From Massospora cicadina (Eukaryota > Entomophthoromycota > Entomophthoromycetes > Entomophthorales > Entomophthoraceae), in NCBI GenBank assembly GCA_022478985.1, contig JAKSZP010005273.1, positions 62,001 to 126,000 on the forward strand: 64,000 nucleotides of DNA. The letters run 5' to 3'. The notes under the pieces are model-generated. The model was not told where the DNA came from. It ran no database searches and saw nothing but the letters and a program-made list of their open reading frames with translations. This document shows, piece by piece, positions 23,567 to 34,738 of this stretch (within the stretch, counting starts at the first letter, position 1; every line of letters begins with the position of its first letter). Made by a program: the position numbers and the translations under genes.

Positions 23567-24716
23567 TTTTTTTATTTTTGCCCATATTCCCAGCCTGCTA
23601 TATTACTTGGTATCACTAGGGGAAAATTCCCTAAGGCGAAGTGAATAAGAAATTGGTTGGCTTGAGTTTTGGAGTAAGTACATTTGGGAAATTTTGGGAT
23701 ATTCGCCTGGTTGGATCCATCATGGATCGATCCAGACGAATACTTAAGATCTCATTGGGTGGAGTTGCTGACGAAATAGGGGCATCTGATAGTGATTAAC
23801 TATCAGGTGTACCGATTGAGATTGGTTGGGATTCATCACTGACTGATTGGGAATGAATAGCAAGTTGCAAGGCGAGTGAAGCCACATGCATTTAACAAAT
23901 CAATCAGTTGGTGAGTGACCAGCCTTAATGGGTAATAAGTCCCATTACCTAAGCAGTTCACTATCCAAATATGGTTGGTTTGCTTGGATCAAAAGAAAAC
24001 TTTTAGTTCACATTTTTTGACTCTTTCTGTTTAGGTCTTGAGGATGTCCAATGATAGAACCCTAACCAGGATGGGGAAGACCATCTCCACAAGACGAGGA
24101 TGGGTGATTCAATGGCAACGGCTGTCACTTCATCAGGGAGGTGTCAACTAAGGGTTAGAAAGTCGAAAACCCCACTATATATTCCCTAGGGTTCACTATA
24201 ATAAAAAACAGACAGATAGTCAGATAACAGTTAGTTAGTAAGATAATAAATGATTATCCATTTGGGATATAGTTTAAAGAGTAAACTATCATCAACTTCC
24301 ATTGTGCTATACTTTTAAGGTTATTATTGCTGTGTGCAATGATTGGAAGACTCTTAGAGAAAAGAGTAAAGATCTGAGTGGGGATCTAGAGAATAAGGAG
24401 CACAATCGTGGATAGCTTCCAACTAATTGTTGGACCAAAGAGACTGTCACCAGGGTATCTCAGCGAAGATCTGGTGGACAAGAGCTAGGCAAAAAATCCC
24501 TATGAGTGCGACATTATGAGTATTTAATTAGGAATACTGGCCGAGCATTGGGCCAAATTATAATAATTCATACTCAACTATGATATAGTCTCCATACTTT
24601 TTTGATTAATAATTCATTCTACTATAAACGTGATGAATTTCATGAGGAAACCAAATCTGTGCAGTAAAAGGTTACTGGGTTGCTTGCTGATAATCAACCT
24701 AGAGTAAATTTATACA
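23567..24716 (+). repeat. A1 5' LTR
   Basis: It aligns with 31972-33137. The first seven bases (TGTTGGG in other copies) have become a T run. It contains a hairpin TAATGGG-8 nt-CCCATTA at 23926-23947, shared with other A LTRs, and the end AAATTTATACA. Confidence 0.85.
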
Positions 24717-24719
24717 AGT

Positions 24720-24736
24720 TAGTGCTCACTACAGGG
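24720..24736 (+). promoter_or_regulatory. A1 primer-binding site
   Basis: TAGTGCTCACTACAGGG lies three bases after the LTR end. It is the shared word with one G-to-A change. Confidence 0.8.
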
Positions 24737-24762
24737 ATAGTTGAATCAAAGAATTTATAAGA

Positions 24763-25960
24763 ATGTTGTACAAAGATGAGCTAAGCAAATTGTGGACTGA
24801 GTTGGCCACTGTAAACCATAATGCTCTAAACTCTTTAGACCAATGGGAGTTTGCAGCCTTGGAAGAACGATTCTCCAAGGTGGAGGAGGGAATAGAGAAT
24901 ATAGCAAGCTTTTGGAATGAGTTACTTGGGAAAGTAAATTTGTTGAAGAAGATTTAAGGAGACCTTGTTCGAGAGGTCTTATACCTAAAAATGGAGCAAG
25001 AGGCGGATTGCATTTGTTTAAGAAATTTTGGAGTGGATATAGAAAGATTAATCAAAAAAGTGGAAGAACTTAAAGCTCACAAATGTGCTTGTGAGCCCAA
25101 TATGGCAAGTGATGCCAAAGAAAGAAGTCCTCTCACAATACTTGGGAAGTCGAATACCCCAAGGAACATGCCACCTGCTTTTGATGCCATTTTGAAGATG
25201 ACGCCCAAAAGTCACTCTTCAAGTTAGCCGAGTGGCTGAACTGAGAGAATCGGCCATAAATAACTTGGAGGAATTTAGCGTAACGCAAAATTGCCAAAGT
25301 TCCACTGGGATAACGCCCCAGTGTTTTTCCAACTGTTTGACATGACCATGAATGGCTACGGGGTCATGAAAAGGCATTGACAGTCATGAATTGCCTAGAC
25401 ACCGACTGTCAAAACTTAATGTTACCTCACCTGGAGGGGGACAGCTGGTCATATGCTGAGGCAAAGGCGGCCATCATGAAAGAGTTCAGGAGTCTGACAC
25501 ACATGTTGAAATGCAAGCAGGAATTTAGAAAATCCAGTTTCATAAAGATGAGTCTCAAGATAGCTTCACGGATTGGTTTTACCAGTAGTTGTAGATCCTG
25601 GTCAGAGCGAAAGTATTGGACAACTTTGATGCTAAAATCGCCTTGCAAGCAGCCCTTCAGCCCTATCAAAATTTACATTGCATGATATATTCCATGTTTG
25701 CAATGGAAAAAACTACCTCACAAATGGTAGATAACTTTTAGATTTTGGGAGCGACATTTGATGCCACAAATAGAAGCTTTAAATCTAATCTGGTATGTAA
25801 TCCAAATCTTACAAAGGAAAACAAAGGAGCTAAAGAGGCGACCAATCGAACTGTGCCAGGGAATAAACCCAAAAATTAGGATGGTTAAACAAGAAGGAAA
25901 AGGTCTGCTACCAATGTGGCAGGAAAGGACGTTTCGCCATGCACTGTAAAAAGCTGAAGG
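24763..25960 (+). pseudogene. A1 gag with degenerate zinc knuckle
   Basis: The first frame (64 codons from 24763) and the next (24991-25227) are Glu/Lys/Leu-rich and look coiled-coil (for example LEERFSKVEEGIENI and DIERLIKKVEELKAH). A capsid-like piece at 25377-25500 reads TDCQNLMLPHLEGDSWSYAE. The knuckle at 25904-25945 reads CYQCGRKGRFAMHC; the zinc-binding His is Arg. I see no collagen-like repeat, unlike Gag of families B, C and E. Three or more frameshifts and several stops are present. Confidence 0.75.
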
Positions 25961-26077
25961 ATCAGATCAATGTGGTCCAGGTGAAAGAATCAGCAGCCAC
26001 CAAGGATTCAGGAAAAGGGCCCTTGGACTAGATGGGAATGGTCTAGAGCTGCGGAGAAACCTGTTCCTCCCAACATT

Positions 26078-26880
26078 ATGAATGAAGAAATCAATATCAG
26101 CAATATGTTCATAGACGACGAGCAGGATCAGCTGTTACAAGTGGTCAATTTGGATGTAAATGCCGTGACCAGAGCTGAGGCGAAGAGAATTGACCCCAAG
26201 ATAATCAAGGAAGTTGCCCGGCCATATGCCCAACAATTGGCGGACAAGATTAGAACTGCCAAGAATCCTGAAGAACTATCTGATGTCCATTTAGATGTGG
26301 CTAATTTGGCTATCCCCCTCAGCGTGATAAGAGAATCATTTCCTGATTTATTAACGCAAATTAGTACACCCTAGATTCGGCTAATATTGCTGCTATTCAC
26401 TCAGTAAAAACTATATTACAGTACTCTGAGTGTACGCATATAGTCATACAAGTGAATTGAGTGTGGGTGAGGGTGATTGTCAACAGCGGAGTACCCATCA
26501 ATATTGTCTTGACCAAGATGGTAAATAAAAGATCTCGCCAGACTTGGAACATAAGAAAGAATATGGGACAACTGGGCCAAACACCACAATCTCCTGCGGA
26601 GCGTATAGTGTGTTGCCACTACAATCCTGGTCATTGGTGGTATCTGCGCCAGCAATAGTTTTGGTGAACAAAAGCTATGACATTCTGATTGAAAGAGAGT
26701 TTCTACAAAAATATGGAGTTAAATGTAACTTTGAGGATAATACGTTGACCATATTGGGTCAAACGTTATCATTGATATATCAGAAAGAGGGTGAAACTTC
26801 ACTAAATTGGAGAAACAACTTCATCAATCTAATATACAATGATGGCAATTTTCCGATTTTGTACCAGTAGTTGGTAGAAA
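26078..26880 (+). pseudogene. A1 protease region, catalytic Asp lost
   Basis: A 98-codon frame (26078-26374) bridges gag and protease and I do not recognise a domain in it. The protease motif reads VNSGVPINIV at 26479 onward, where E1 has LDTGSPVNVI; the catalytic Asp is Asn (AAC at 26482-26484, preceded by C). A frameshift near 26560 is followed by ISCGAYSVLPLQS and IVLVNKSYDILIEREFL, the C-terminal half of the protease fold. Confidence 0.75.
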
Positions 26881-27329
26881 GTGACGCGAAATGCCGGTGG
26901 AGATCCTAGAGAATCGGGGAATTTCACTGAGGATCAAGAATGAGAGGACCATACCGCTAGGATTGCAGATGATAGTTGACACAGGGTTGACATTGGAGAT
27001 TCCTGAGCTGTTGTATGTAGAGGTAGGAAGCCCCTGGAAGAAGTCCAAAGTGGATCCATGGGTGGCTCATGGGATAATAATGCTGAGTCATGGAGAAATT
27101 TGAGTTCTTTTGGCAAATTTAAGTGAAAAACCAATGAAGATCGAGAGAAATCAGATCATCAAGTATGTTCATCTGATCATGATGGCTGTATTGAGAGGAT
27201 TCCAAGATTTTGGGACTCTTGACAAAAATGGGATTACTGGTTGGGGTAGCCAAAAGTATCAACCTATTGGTTAATCAAGAGCAACTTGCTGACCTGTCAG
27301 AAGGCCAGAAAGAGGAGGTGCTCAAATTT

Positions 27330-28270
27330 TTTCAAAAAGTATCGGGAAGTATTTGCTCAGGATGACCATGATTTGGGATGTGCAAAAGGTGTGATCCATA
27401 AGGTCAACACCGGGGAAAATTTGCCAATCAGAATAAGACCAATATAATGATCAAAAGTGGCCAAAGAGGTATTGGATGATGAAATCAGCAAACTAGTGAA
27501 GCATGGGCTTCTAGCTCCATCGTCAAGTCCCTGGGTGAGTCTGATTCTGATCATGAAGAAGAAGGATGGATCCAACCAGGTGTGATTGACTACCAAAGGC
27601 TGTATAAAATCATGAAGAAGGATTCATATCCCCTGCCAAGGATCAATGATGCACTAGAATGTTTAGGAGAAGTACAGTTTTTCTCTGCGATGGATCTGAT
27701 CTCAGTATATTGGCAGATCGACTTGCCAAAGAAAGACCAGAAAAAAAGCGCGATTATTACCGCGCAGGGTTATACCAACTGACGTAGATGCCCCAGGGTC
27801 TATGCAATGCGCCTGCAACGTTTCAGAGGGCCATGGATGTGATATTAAGCGACTTGAAGTTGTCATGCATCCTAGTATCTCTAGACAATAAAAACGTGTT
27901 CATTAGGACATTTACTGATCACCTACACCACTTGGAAGAAGTATTTAAGTGACTGTCCGCGGCTAGCCTGAAGATCAAGCCAAGGAAGTGCCACTTCTTC
28001 AAGAAAGAGTTGGAATATATGGGATTTGTAATCAACTCTAGTGGATTGCAGCCGCAACCCAGAAGATAGCAGAGATAGAATGTATGGCTGTACCAAAGAG
28101 CGTCTGAGACATCCAAGTGTTCCTTAGGATGGTAGGATACTATAGAAGATTTATTTGGGACTTTACCTGAATGCTGAGCCATTATTCCATTTATTAAAGG
28201 ACCCAAAAAAGGATTTATATAGAATGAAGAGGCCCAGGACTTTTTTGATGAGTTATGCCAGTATTTAATA
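27330..28270 (+). pseudogene. A1 reverse transcriptase, SLDN instead of YLDD
   Basis: RT motifs in order: GVIHKVNTGENLPIR, LLAPSSSPWVSLILIMKKKD, IDYQRLYKIMKKDSYPLPRI, FFSAMDLISVYWQIDLPKKD, MPQGLCNAPATFQRAMD, then SCILVSLDNKNVF. The catalytic box is SLDN (27878-27889), with Tyr and the second Asp lost. GACAAT is consistent with loss of a CpG in GACGAT. The RT-RNase H connection follows to 28200 with TAA, TAG and TGA stops. Confidence 0.85.
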
Positions 28271-28690
28271 AAATCTCCAATTCTGAAATAACAAATTTCA
28301 ATCAGGAGTTTATTATTTAAAGTGATGCTTCATTGAAAGTGATCAGCGATATACTGAGCCAAGTAGATGAACTTGAAATGAACATCTGGTGGCGTATGTG
28401 AGCTGGACACTCTCAGCCGCTGAGAGGAACTACACCGTGACTGAGTGTGAATGCCTTGCGGTCATTTATACATGCAAGCAGTTTTGGGTGTACATCCACG
28501 GAATGCACTTTAAGGTGGTAACAGACCACTCTTTGCTGCGTTGTCTGCACAATTTGAGAGAACCAGAAGGATGACTGGCTCAATGGGCACTTAAGCTCCA
28601 GGCTTATGAGTAAGAGATTGTCCACTAAGTGGGGGCTTCTCACCAGAACATGGATGGCTTATCGCGGTTACCAGTGGTCCAGATGGTATA
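28271..28690 (+). pseudogene. A1 RNase H
   Basis: The open segment 28389-28574 reads AYVSWTLSAAERNYTVTE, CLAVIYTCKQFWVYIHGMHF and VVTDHSLLRCL, the second half of gypsy RNase H. A TGA follows EPEG where E1 has Arg (GRLARWALQ). The spacer to integrase ends in NMDGLSRL. Confidence 0.8.
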
Positions 28691-28759
28691 CCAGCAGGCG
28701 GATGAGTTATTCCAGAGAATGATCAATGGAAAAATCAGGGATGACCCCGAGAAATCCAA

Positions 28760-29890
28760 GGTGCGCTTCTCAAAGTGATAGAAAACACCGATTCCATGGA
28801 TGGCCAAGTCTTTAAGTTGATCAATGGGAAGCAGTTATTATTCCTGAAACTGTTGGAAAGAGAAGCGAAAGTGCAAGCAGCTCACAAGGTTGTCAGGCAT
28901 GGAGTCCTGAGGAAAACAACTGACCATATTCGCCAATATTATTACTGGGAATCTATCAACTACAATGTCATAGATTATCTAGCTTGATGTGTGGAGTACC
29001 AGTTGCACAAGCCACATGAGAATACAACTAGATACCAACAAGTCCACCCTGTATTTTCTTGGCACATGGTGTCCATCAACGTGATGAGATCACTGATGAT
29101 GAGCACAGGGGGAGTCAAGTACATAATAGTTGCCATCGACCATCTGATGAGATGGGTCGAGATGAAGGCCCTAACAAAAGTAGATGATACCAGTACCGCG
29201 AGGTTCATCATGAATTAAGTAGTATACTGGCATGGATGTCCGCAGGTCCTGCTCAATAATGGGACCAACTTCACGTCTCATGTGATTTCAAGATTGAATG
29301 AGATAATGGGTATCAGAGGAGTCATGTCAGTACCTTACCGGCCAGAGATGAACAAACTGGTAGAACGGTGAATGGAACGCTGGCCATGATGCTGAGGAAG
29401 CTAGTCACAGGGAGAACTTCCGCGTGGGGAACGTACCTGAGTTCGGTGACATTTAACTACAATATTAGTCATCATACAGCAACAGAAAAGACGCCGTTTG
29501 AGTTGTTATATGGGAGAAAGGCTGCGTTACCAACAATTTTATATTTGATGGTGGAACCTATGTCATGGATGAGTTCTAAGCAGTATTTGAACTTACTGGT
29601 GAATATCCTGATTAATATTCAATTACAAGCATTCAATACAACCTTAAAGAAAAGGATACGAGCGAAATTGATTGATGATAAGAACTGACCAGCCTTAAAA
29701 GAATATTGTATAGGGGAAAGAGTTGCCTATTGCAATATGCATGATTTTGGATGAAGAAACAAACCAGATGTATTGTGGTCAGGTCCATTCAAAGTGATCG
29801 CAAAGACGGTGACTGATGCCTATTCCATCAAGAATATCTTGGATGGAAGAGTTGTGAATTGAGTCCATGCTAAGTATCTAAAGTGATGGA
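28760..29890 (+). pseudogene. A1 integrase with two catalytic Asp changed
   Basis: The HHCC finger reads AHKVVRHG then a TGA at 28985-28987 just before CVEYQ (second zinc Cys lost). Core: VSINVMRS, with the first catalytic Asp now Asn (AAC 29078-29080). [13 protein letters not shown] has the second Asp also Asn (29255-29257). LVER keeps the Glu. The C-terminal module reads LWSGPFKVIAKTVTDAYSI and ends VHAKYLK. No chromodomain follows. The same two Asp changes and the same TGA occur in A2. Confidence 0.85.
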
Positions 29891-29894
29891 TTGA

Positions 29895-30180
29895 TGAAAA
29901 AAATAAAAGAGTTCCAAAGGACTGATGAACCATTAAGTTAGTCATGTCCTGATGGTTAGGTCAAATCCAAAAAAGGACCTCTGAACCAATCTAGATGGTT
30001 AAGTCCAAAAAAAGGACCTCTGAATCATAGAAAACTGGCAGGCTTAAATACCCAGGTCCCAGTTTGGGGGAAAAATAAAAAGATGGACCGCTGAACTAAA
30101 GCAAGGTCAAGTCCCATAGGGAAAAAATATTAAAGATAAAAAATTGAGAAAAGATATTGGGAAAAAGGATTATATACTGC
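29895..30180 (+). repeat. GGACCNCTGAACC motif array (A1)
   Basis: An imperfect motif close to GGACCTCTGAACC recurs at about 29917, 29967, 30008 and 30083, each after an A-rich run. The same array follows integrase in A2 (45665-45970) and is duplicated at 43480-43790. It is A-rich and non-coding, and its role is unknown. Confidence 0.65.
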
Positions 30181-30218
30181 ACAGAGGAGAAGCCAATATA
30201 ATTTTATAATTTTTATTT

Positions 30219-31924
30219 TTATAAATTGTCCTTGGTACAGGGGTGATTCTTCCTAGGTCGCCTCTTGGGGGAGGGATGATGGATCACGGTAGAAGTGAAC
30301 AGCCCATTAAAATTGATATGAGTTTGGATGCTAGCGAGGGCTAGACCTACACAAAACCACATTCTTTGAGCAGATGCTGAGCTCTTCAAGAAAGCGACTA
30401 GGGGAAGGGAAATTGAGATGTCATATGAAGCCAATCGTGAAACCCCAGTGCGGGGAGGAAAGCAACAGTATAAGAAGAGGCAATTGGTGAATAATCCTGA
30501 GTAATCCCAATATGGTACTGGAGCTGGAAGATTAGTTCTGAGCGCCTGACGATGGGCTTCGTCAAGAACACTGGACATGTGGACTAGCAACAATGAAGGG
30601 ATGTTTGATGGGGGTTGCCGTATCATGCCCCATATCAATGCCATCAGCGGAAGATACTGATGGGAAGCTCCAGTGAAGAGATAGTCATGCAGGGAGCGGA
30701 TTACATTCTGCAAGCAATGACTACAGGCTTCTCAGAAGCTAAAGCTGAATGAACAATGGATCCTGGGCGAGGCTGGAAGCTTCATGAACCAAATTTGAAA
30801 AATTTGACCAGCAAAGCAAAGAGCATAAGCAGCAGTATCTTGATCCAAGATGTTATCAAGATCAGAGGGATTCAGCGCTAGGGTCAAAGCCTCAGTGACT
30901 TGGACCCAGAGTTCAGCGTAGGGGAGCTCAAAGTGAATACTGTTACTGATGGTGAGCTTGGTTACCAGAACCGCGAGTTTATAATATTGCCAAGTCAGAA
31001 GAGGAACTCAGGAAGCAGATCTGACCAGGCAAGAAACAAACGATCAAGAGCAACTGGCATGATCTCTGGAGAATCTATGATGATGTTTGGAGCATCAGCA
31101 AAAGGAGCAAAATCCAGGAAAGTTTTGAAGTTCAACTTTGGAATCGATGGCAGAGGAAGAATTGGCTGAGAGTTGTTTGAAATGAGGGCAAGCCTGGTTT
31201 TGTAGGGATAAGTTACCATTTCTGGTAATTCAATGGAAGGACTAGCCGCTGGTGCCAGACTAGGCGTATGAGTCCTGAAAGGACCATAGAAGAGGTTCTG
31301 CCGAGCATTCAAACTCATCTGCTGGAAGAGATGGAGGTCTTGATCGGACAAACTATACAGAAGCTGCTGGTATTGTGACTTGGAATTTGACTATGAGCTG
31401 GATGAGAGGGGGATGTTGGACTTATATGGAAGTTGACATTATGCAGTCTACAATCCATTTGGATCCAATTTCAGAGAAATTAATCTCAAAATTAATAGGA
31501 TAAGCTATCCAAGAGAAGAATTAGAAATGACTTAAGCCAAGAGAGTAATGAGAGAAATAACAAGGGAGAATAGAAATAAGTATTCTTAAGTGAGCCACAA
31601 AATGAACATCGATGACAAGAGTATCCTGCCTAGGATGAGGAGAAAATCAGGAAATCAAAAACGACAGACCAAGAATCCTGAATATGACAGCAGGTCATAT
31701 ACCCTAATGGGGAGAAAACTGAGTCCTGGGACCATATCATCACAGGTAAATTGATCAGCCTGGCACAACAGTAGGTCATGAGGACCGCGCTCTGAGAAGG
31801 CAGTAGTGAGGAGGAAGAGGAAGAACGCCGTATGCCAAAGGTCATCCTGAGCAGCGTTGACTATTGACAAGTGTACTCCACTTGAACCAATGAAGTATTC
31901 GACTGGGTGTCTGAATTGGTGTTC
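30219..31924 (-). pseudogene. antisense reading frame of A1 (aORF), unknown product
   Basis: On the strand opposite to pol, four consecutive open segments fill most of the space between integrase and 3' LTR. They are 31924-31655 (hydrophobic stretch DLWHTAFFLFLLTTAFSERG, signal-peptide-like), 31390-30995 (132 codons, SLSDQDLHLFQQMSLNARQN), a segment near 30980-30740 (VTEALTLALNPSDLDNILDQ), and 30713-30219 (LHDYLFTGASHQYLPLMAL). Every segment has a counterpart in A2 at the matching place. I recognise no family. Additional antisense frames in this position are known in plant Tat-lineage elements (Retand, Ogre); homology to those is untested. It has one in-frame stop and one or two frame changes, or an intron. 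Confidence 0.6.
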
Positions 31925-31960
31925 TCATGCCCCAGTCTTTTTCTTGCTGGAAATCTGGGC

Positions 31961-31968
31961 AAGAGGGG
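31961..31968 (+). promoter_or_regulatory. A1 polypurine tract
   Basis: AAGAGGGG lies three bases before the 3' LTR start (TGTTGGG at 31972). A2 has the matching AAGAGGGGGGA. Confidence 0.8.
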
Positions 31969-31971
31969 CTG

Positions 31972-33137
31972 TGTTGGGATTTTTGCTCATATTCCCAGCC
32001 TGCTAGATTATCAGGGTTTGCTAGGGGATAATTCCCTATAGCAAAAGTGAATTGGATATTGGTTGACCCTGATTTGAGGTAACAATGTTTGGGGGATTTT
32101 AAGATATTCACCTGGCTCAGGCCCTTTGAGGATTGATCTTGGTGAATGCTTAAGATCTCATGGGAAGAGTTGCCAATGTAATATGTGCATCAGGTAGTTG
32201 ATTGATGATTAACTATAAGGTGTACCAATTGTGATTGGTCAGGTTTCAACACCAACTGATTGGGAGTTGATAGCAAGTTGTGAGGCGAGTGATGCTGCCT
32301 GCAACTAGCGAATTGATCAGTTGGTGAGTGACCTGACATAATAGGTAATAAGTCCCATTACCTAAGCAGGTCGCTAGCCAAATATAATTGGTTCACTTGG
32401 ATCGGGATGAAACCATTATGAAACGTTTTCTGACTCTTTCTGTATAGGTCTCGAGGATGTCCAATGATGGAATCCTAGCCAGGATGGGGAAGACCATCTC
32501 TGCCAAGACGAGGATGGGTGATTCAATGGCAACGGCTGTCACTTCTTTAAAGAGGTGTCAATCGAGGTTTAGACAGCCGAAAATCCCACTATATACTCCC
32601 TTGGGTTCACTCTAATAAAAAACAGACAGATAGTCAGATAACAGTTAGTTAGTAAGATAATAAATGATTATCCATTTGGGATATAGTTTTAAAGAGTAAA
32701 CGATCAACAGCTTCCATTATGCTATTCTTTCTCAAGGATATTATTGCTGTGTGCTATAATTGGAAGACTCTTAGAGAAAAGAGTAAAGATCTAAGCGGGG
32801 ATCTAGAGAAGAAGGAGCCAAAATTGGGGATATCTGCCAACTGTGTGTTAGACTGAAGAGACTGTCATTAGGGTATCTCAAAAAAATCAGGTGGACAAGA
32901 GCTAGGGAATGAATCCCTACGAGTGTGACATTATGAGTATTTAATCAGGAATACTGGCTGAGCGTTGGGCTGAAATATAATAATTCATACAAAATTATGG
33001 ATAATAGTCTCCATACTATTATTGATTATTAATTCATTCAACTATATAACATGACAAAAAGCACGAGGAAACTGAACCTGTGCAGTAAAAAGGTTACTAA
33101 GGTTGCTTGCCAATAACAACCAAAGTAAATTTTTACA
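31972..33137 (+). repeat. A1 3' LTR
   Basis: Starts TGTTGGGATTTTTGC and ends TTTTTACA. It aligns throughout with the 5' LTR. B2 gag continues after the AGCAC duplication at 33138. Confidence 0.9.
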
Positions 33138-33142
33138 AGCAC

Positions 33143-34090
33143 CTTTAGTAGTTGTCACTCAAGAGCCTTAATACAAGCTTCATGGTTCTTAATGAAGAAG
33201 GGTTCAACAGGTGTAGAAGATCTAGGAGGCCATAGAAACCTTCAGGCCAGGGCCCCTTGCTCTCCTTCCTTTCCATCTTCTCCAGGAGGTCTTTTCTGAA
33301 CAACAACTTCCTGTATTGGAAGCATAGCAGTTTATTTGCTCAACTTCTAAATCCGGGTAGATAAACCAGTAACTCATGAATCAGAGTTTGATTATTCTCA
33401 GCTATTCAATAGTTGAGATTATTTAAATCTCATTCCACTCTTTGGTCCATGTCATTAGCTGCATGCATCACCTGTTGGGAAAGTTCACCTTGCAGGTATT
33501 GGATAACCTTAGTGTCAATCTGGGTCAAATGACATCGAATTTTGTTGATTTCCCAGAGATTATCAAAAGTGGCCTTACAATTTTTTCAACCAAAATATAT
33601 ATGGCTTTATAAAATTAAAGAAGCTGGTCATGAATTTGGTAATATAGTCCGAGTTGTTGTTGGATCGCCAAATGGTGTAGCCAAGTAGCTGCATTTGGTG
33701 GTGTAAAGTGAGACAAACGAATGACTGGAGGTAGATCACTATTTGGGCTAATTCTATTTCATTTTCAGGAAGATTGGGAGAGGAATACATTTGTTTCATG
33801 CTGGGAGAAAAATGTGAGGAGCGGCTATGGCTAGATCTCTTGACAAGGTTAATAGTTCCAAACAGCAATGCTGAGATGGCGTTTGAATTTTGCAGCCTGG
33901 ATTTGGTAAAGTGAATCATCTGGGGCTGAAATATTAAGAGTCATGATCGCACTGAACTCAAGCTCTTGAGTGTGAGTTAAAGGAGTATCTTAATTTAATG
34001 GTAGTGATCCATATGGGCAAACTCATTTTCTACTCCATATTTGGAGGGCTTTCATGATATTGTTCAAAATGAAGATAGGTCTTCACCAGA
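33143..34090 (-). pseudogene. B2 gag, N-terminal part with collagen-like repeat
   Basis: On the minus strand 33249-33300 encodes RPPGEDGKEGEQGA, four to five Gly-X-Y triplets. Upstream (33575-33919) open frames are Lys/Ser/Leu-rich. The position, between a long N-terminal region and the capsid part beyond the A1 insertion, matches the Gag layout of E1 and C2. Frames are broken. Confidence 0.6.
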
Positions 34091-34091
34091 T

Positions 34092-34131
34092 AGCCTCAGA
34101 AGGACCTGGCAGAAAGCAACAGTTTTGGGTT
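34092..34131 (-). promoter_or_regulatory. degenerate primer-binding site region (B2)
   Basis: On the minus strand, just after the LTR, a 17-base stretch matches the shared primer-binding word at about 11 of 17 positions by eye. It agrees with B2 orientation but is weak. Confidence 0.35.
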
Positions 34132-34738
34132 TGTTAGTTTTCTTTGAGGTCAGGTCCTTCAAAAGCTACTCTTTATTAGCTGAATGTAGCTCAAGTGGAA
34201 ATTTCTTAAGGTTGCTTCTTCTATAAGGCAATCTATAAAAAAAATGCGTCGTTGAGGCAATCTCTGTTTGGTTGAACAGGCATGATCTATGTAAAATTAC
34301 AGGAAAAAATCTCTTGTAATAAACTATGATAAAGTGAAGGTACCTTTATTGCTCAAATTTTGGGGATATTTATAGGTTTTTGCATAGCTCACAATCGCAT
34401 GGTAGGCATTACAAGAGAATTAGGATTGTGACAGGTATAGAGATCCCTTGACCAGCGTGGCAGAATGCATAGGTTTTTGGCGTACTTAGTCCTTCTTGAT
34501 CAAGGCAACAGTTTTACAGTGGCTCCTGGATGACAAAATCTTTTTTCATCTAAGTTGGCAACTTTGTTAGGTAAATTGGAGGATCCAAAAATGAATTTGA
34601 GATTTTGATCGCTATTTAAGTTCATTGTTCTTATGAATTTCAAGACTGCTTAAAACATTGGAGCTTCATTGGTCATGTTGCAATTTAAGTCACATTTAAA
34701 TTGCACCCATATCAGTGCGATTACCATTTTTCCTGACA
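34132..34738 (-). repeat. B2 5' LTR
   Basis: Partner of 18223-18825. Read on the minus strand it starts TGTCAGGAAAAATGG and ends AACA. Confidence 0.85.

Larger units (their letters stand above)
23567..33137 (+). mobile_element. LTR retrotransposon A1 (Ty3/gypsy) with antisense reading frame
   Basis: 9.57 kb with LTRs of 1150 and 1166 bp, PBS, gag, protease, RT, RNase H and integrase. A 2 kb 3' region then carries a motif array and a conserved minus-strand reading frame, followed by a polypurine tract. It is inserted in B2 gag with duplication GGCAC/AGCAC (one transition). Catalytic residues are lost in protease, RT and integrase, so it cannot move by itself. Confidence 0.9.
18223..34738 (-). 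mobile_element. LTR retrotransposon B2 (Ty3/gypsy), split by A1
   Basis: Two B-type LTRs of about 605 bp (18223-18825 and 34132-34738) flank minus-strand gag, protease, RT, RNase H and integrase. The whole of A1 (23567-33137) lies inside gag: gag reading resumes across it, with the flanks GGCAC (23562-23566) and AGCAC (33138-33142) as its duplication. Without A1 the element is about 6.9 kb. Every domain has stops or frameshifts. I found no matching target duplication outside the LTRs (TAATT versus GGATC). Confidence 0.8.
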
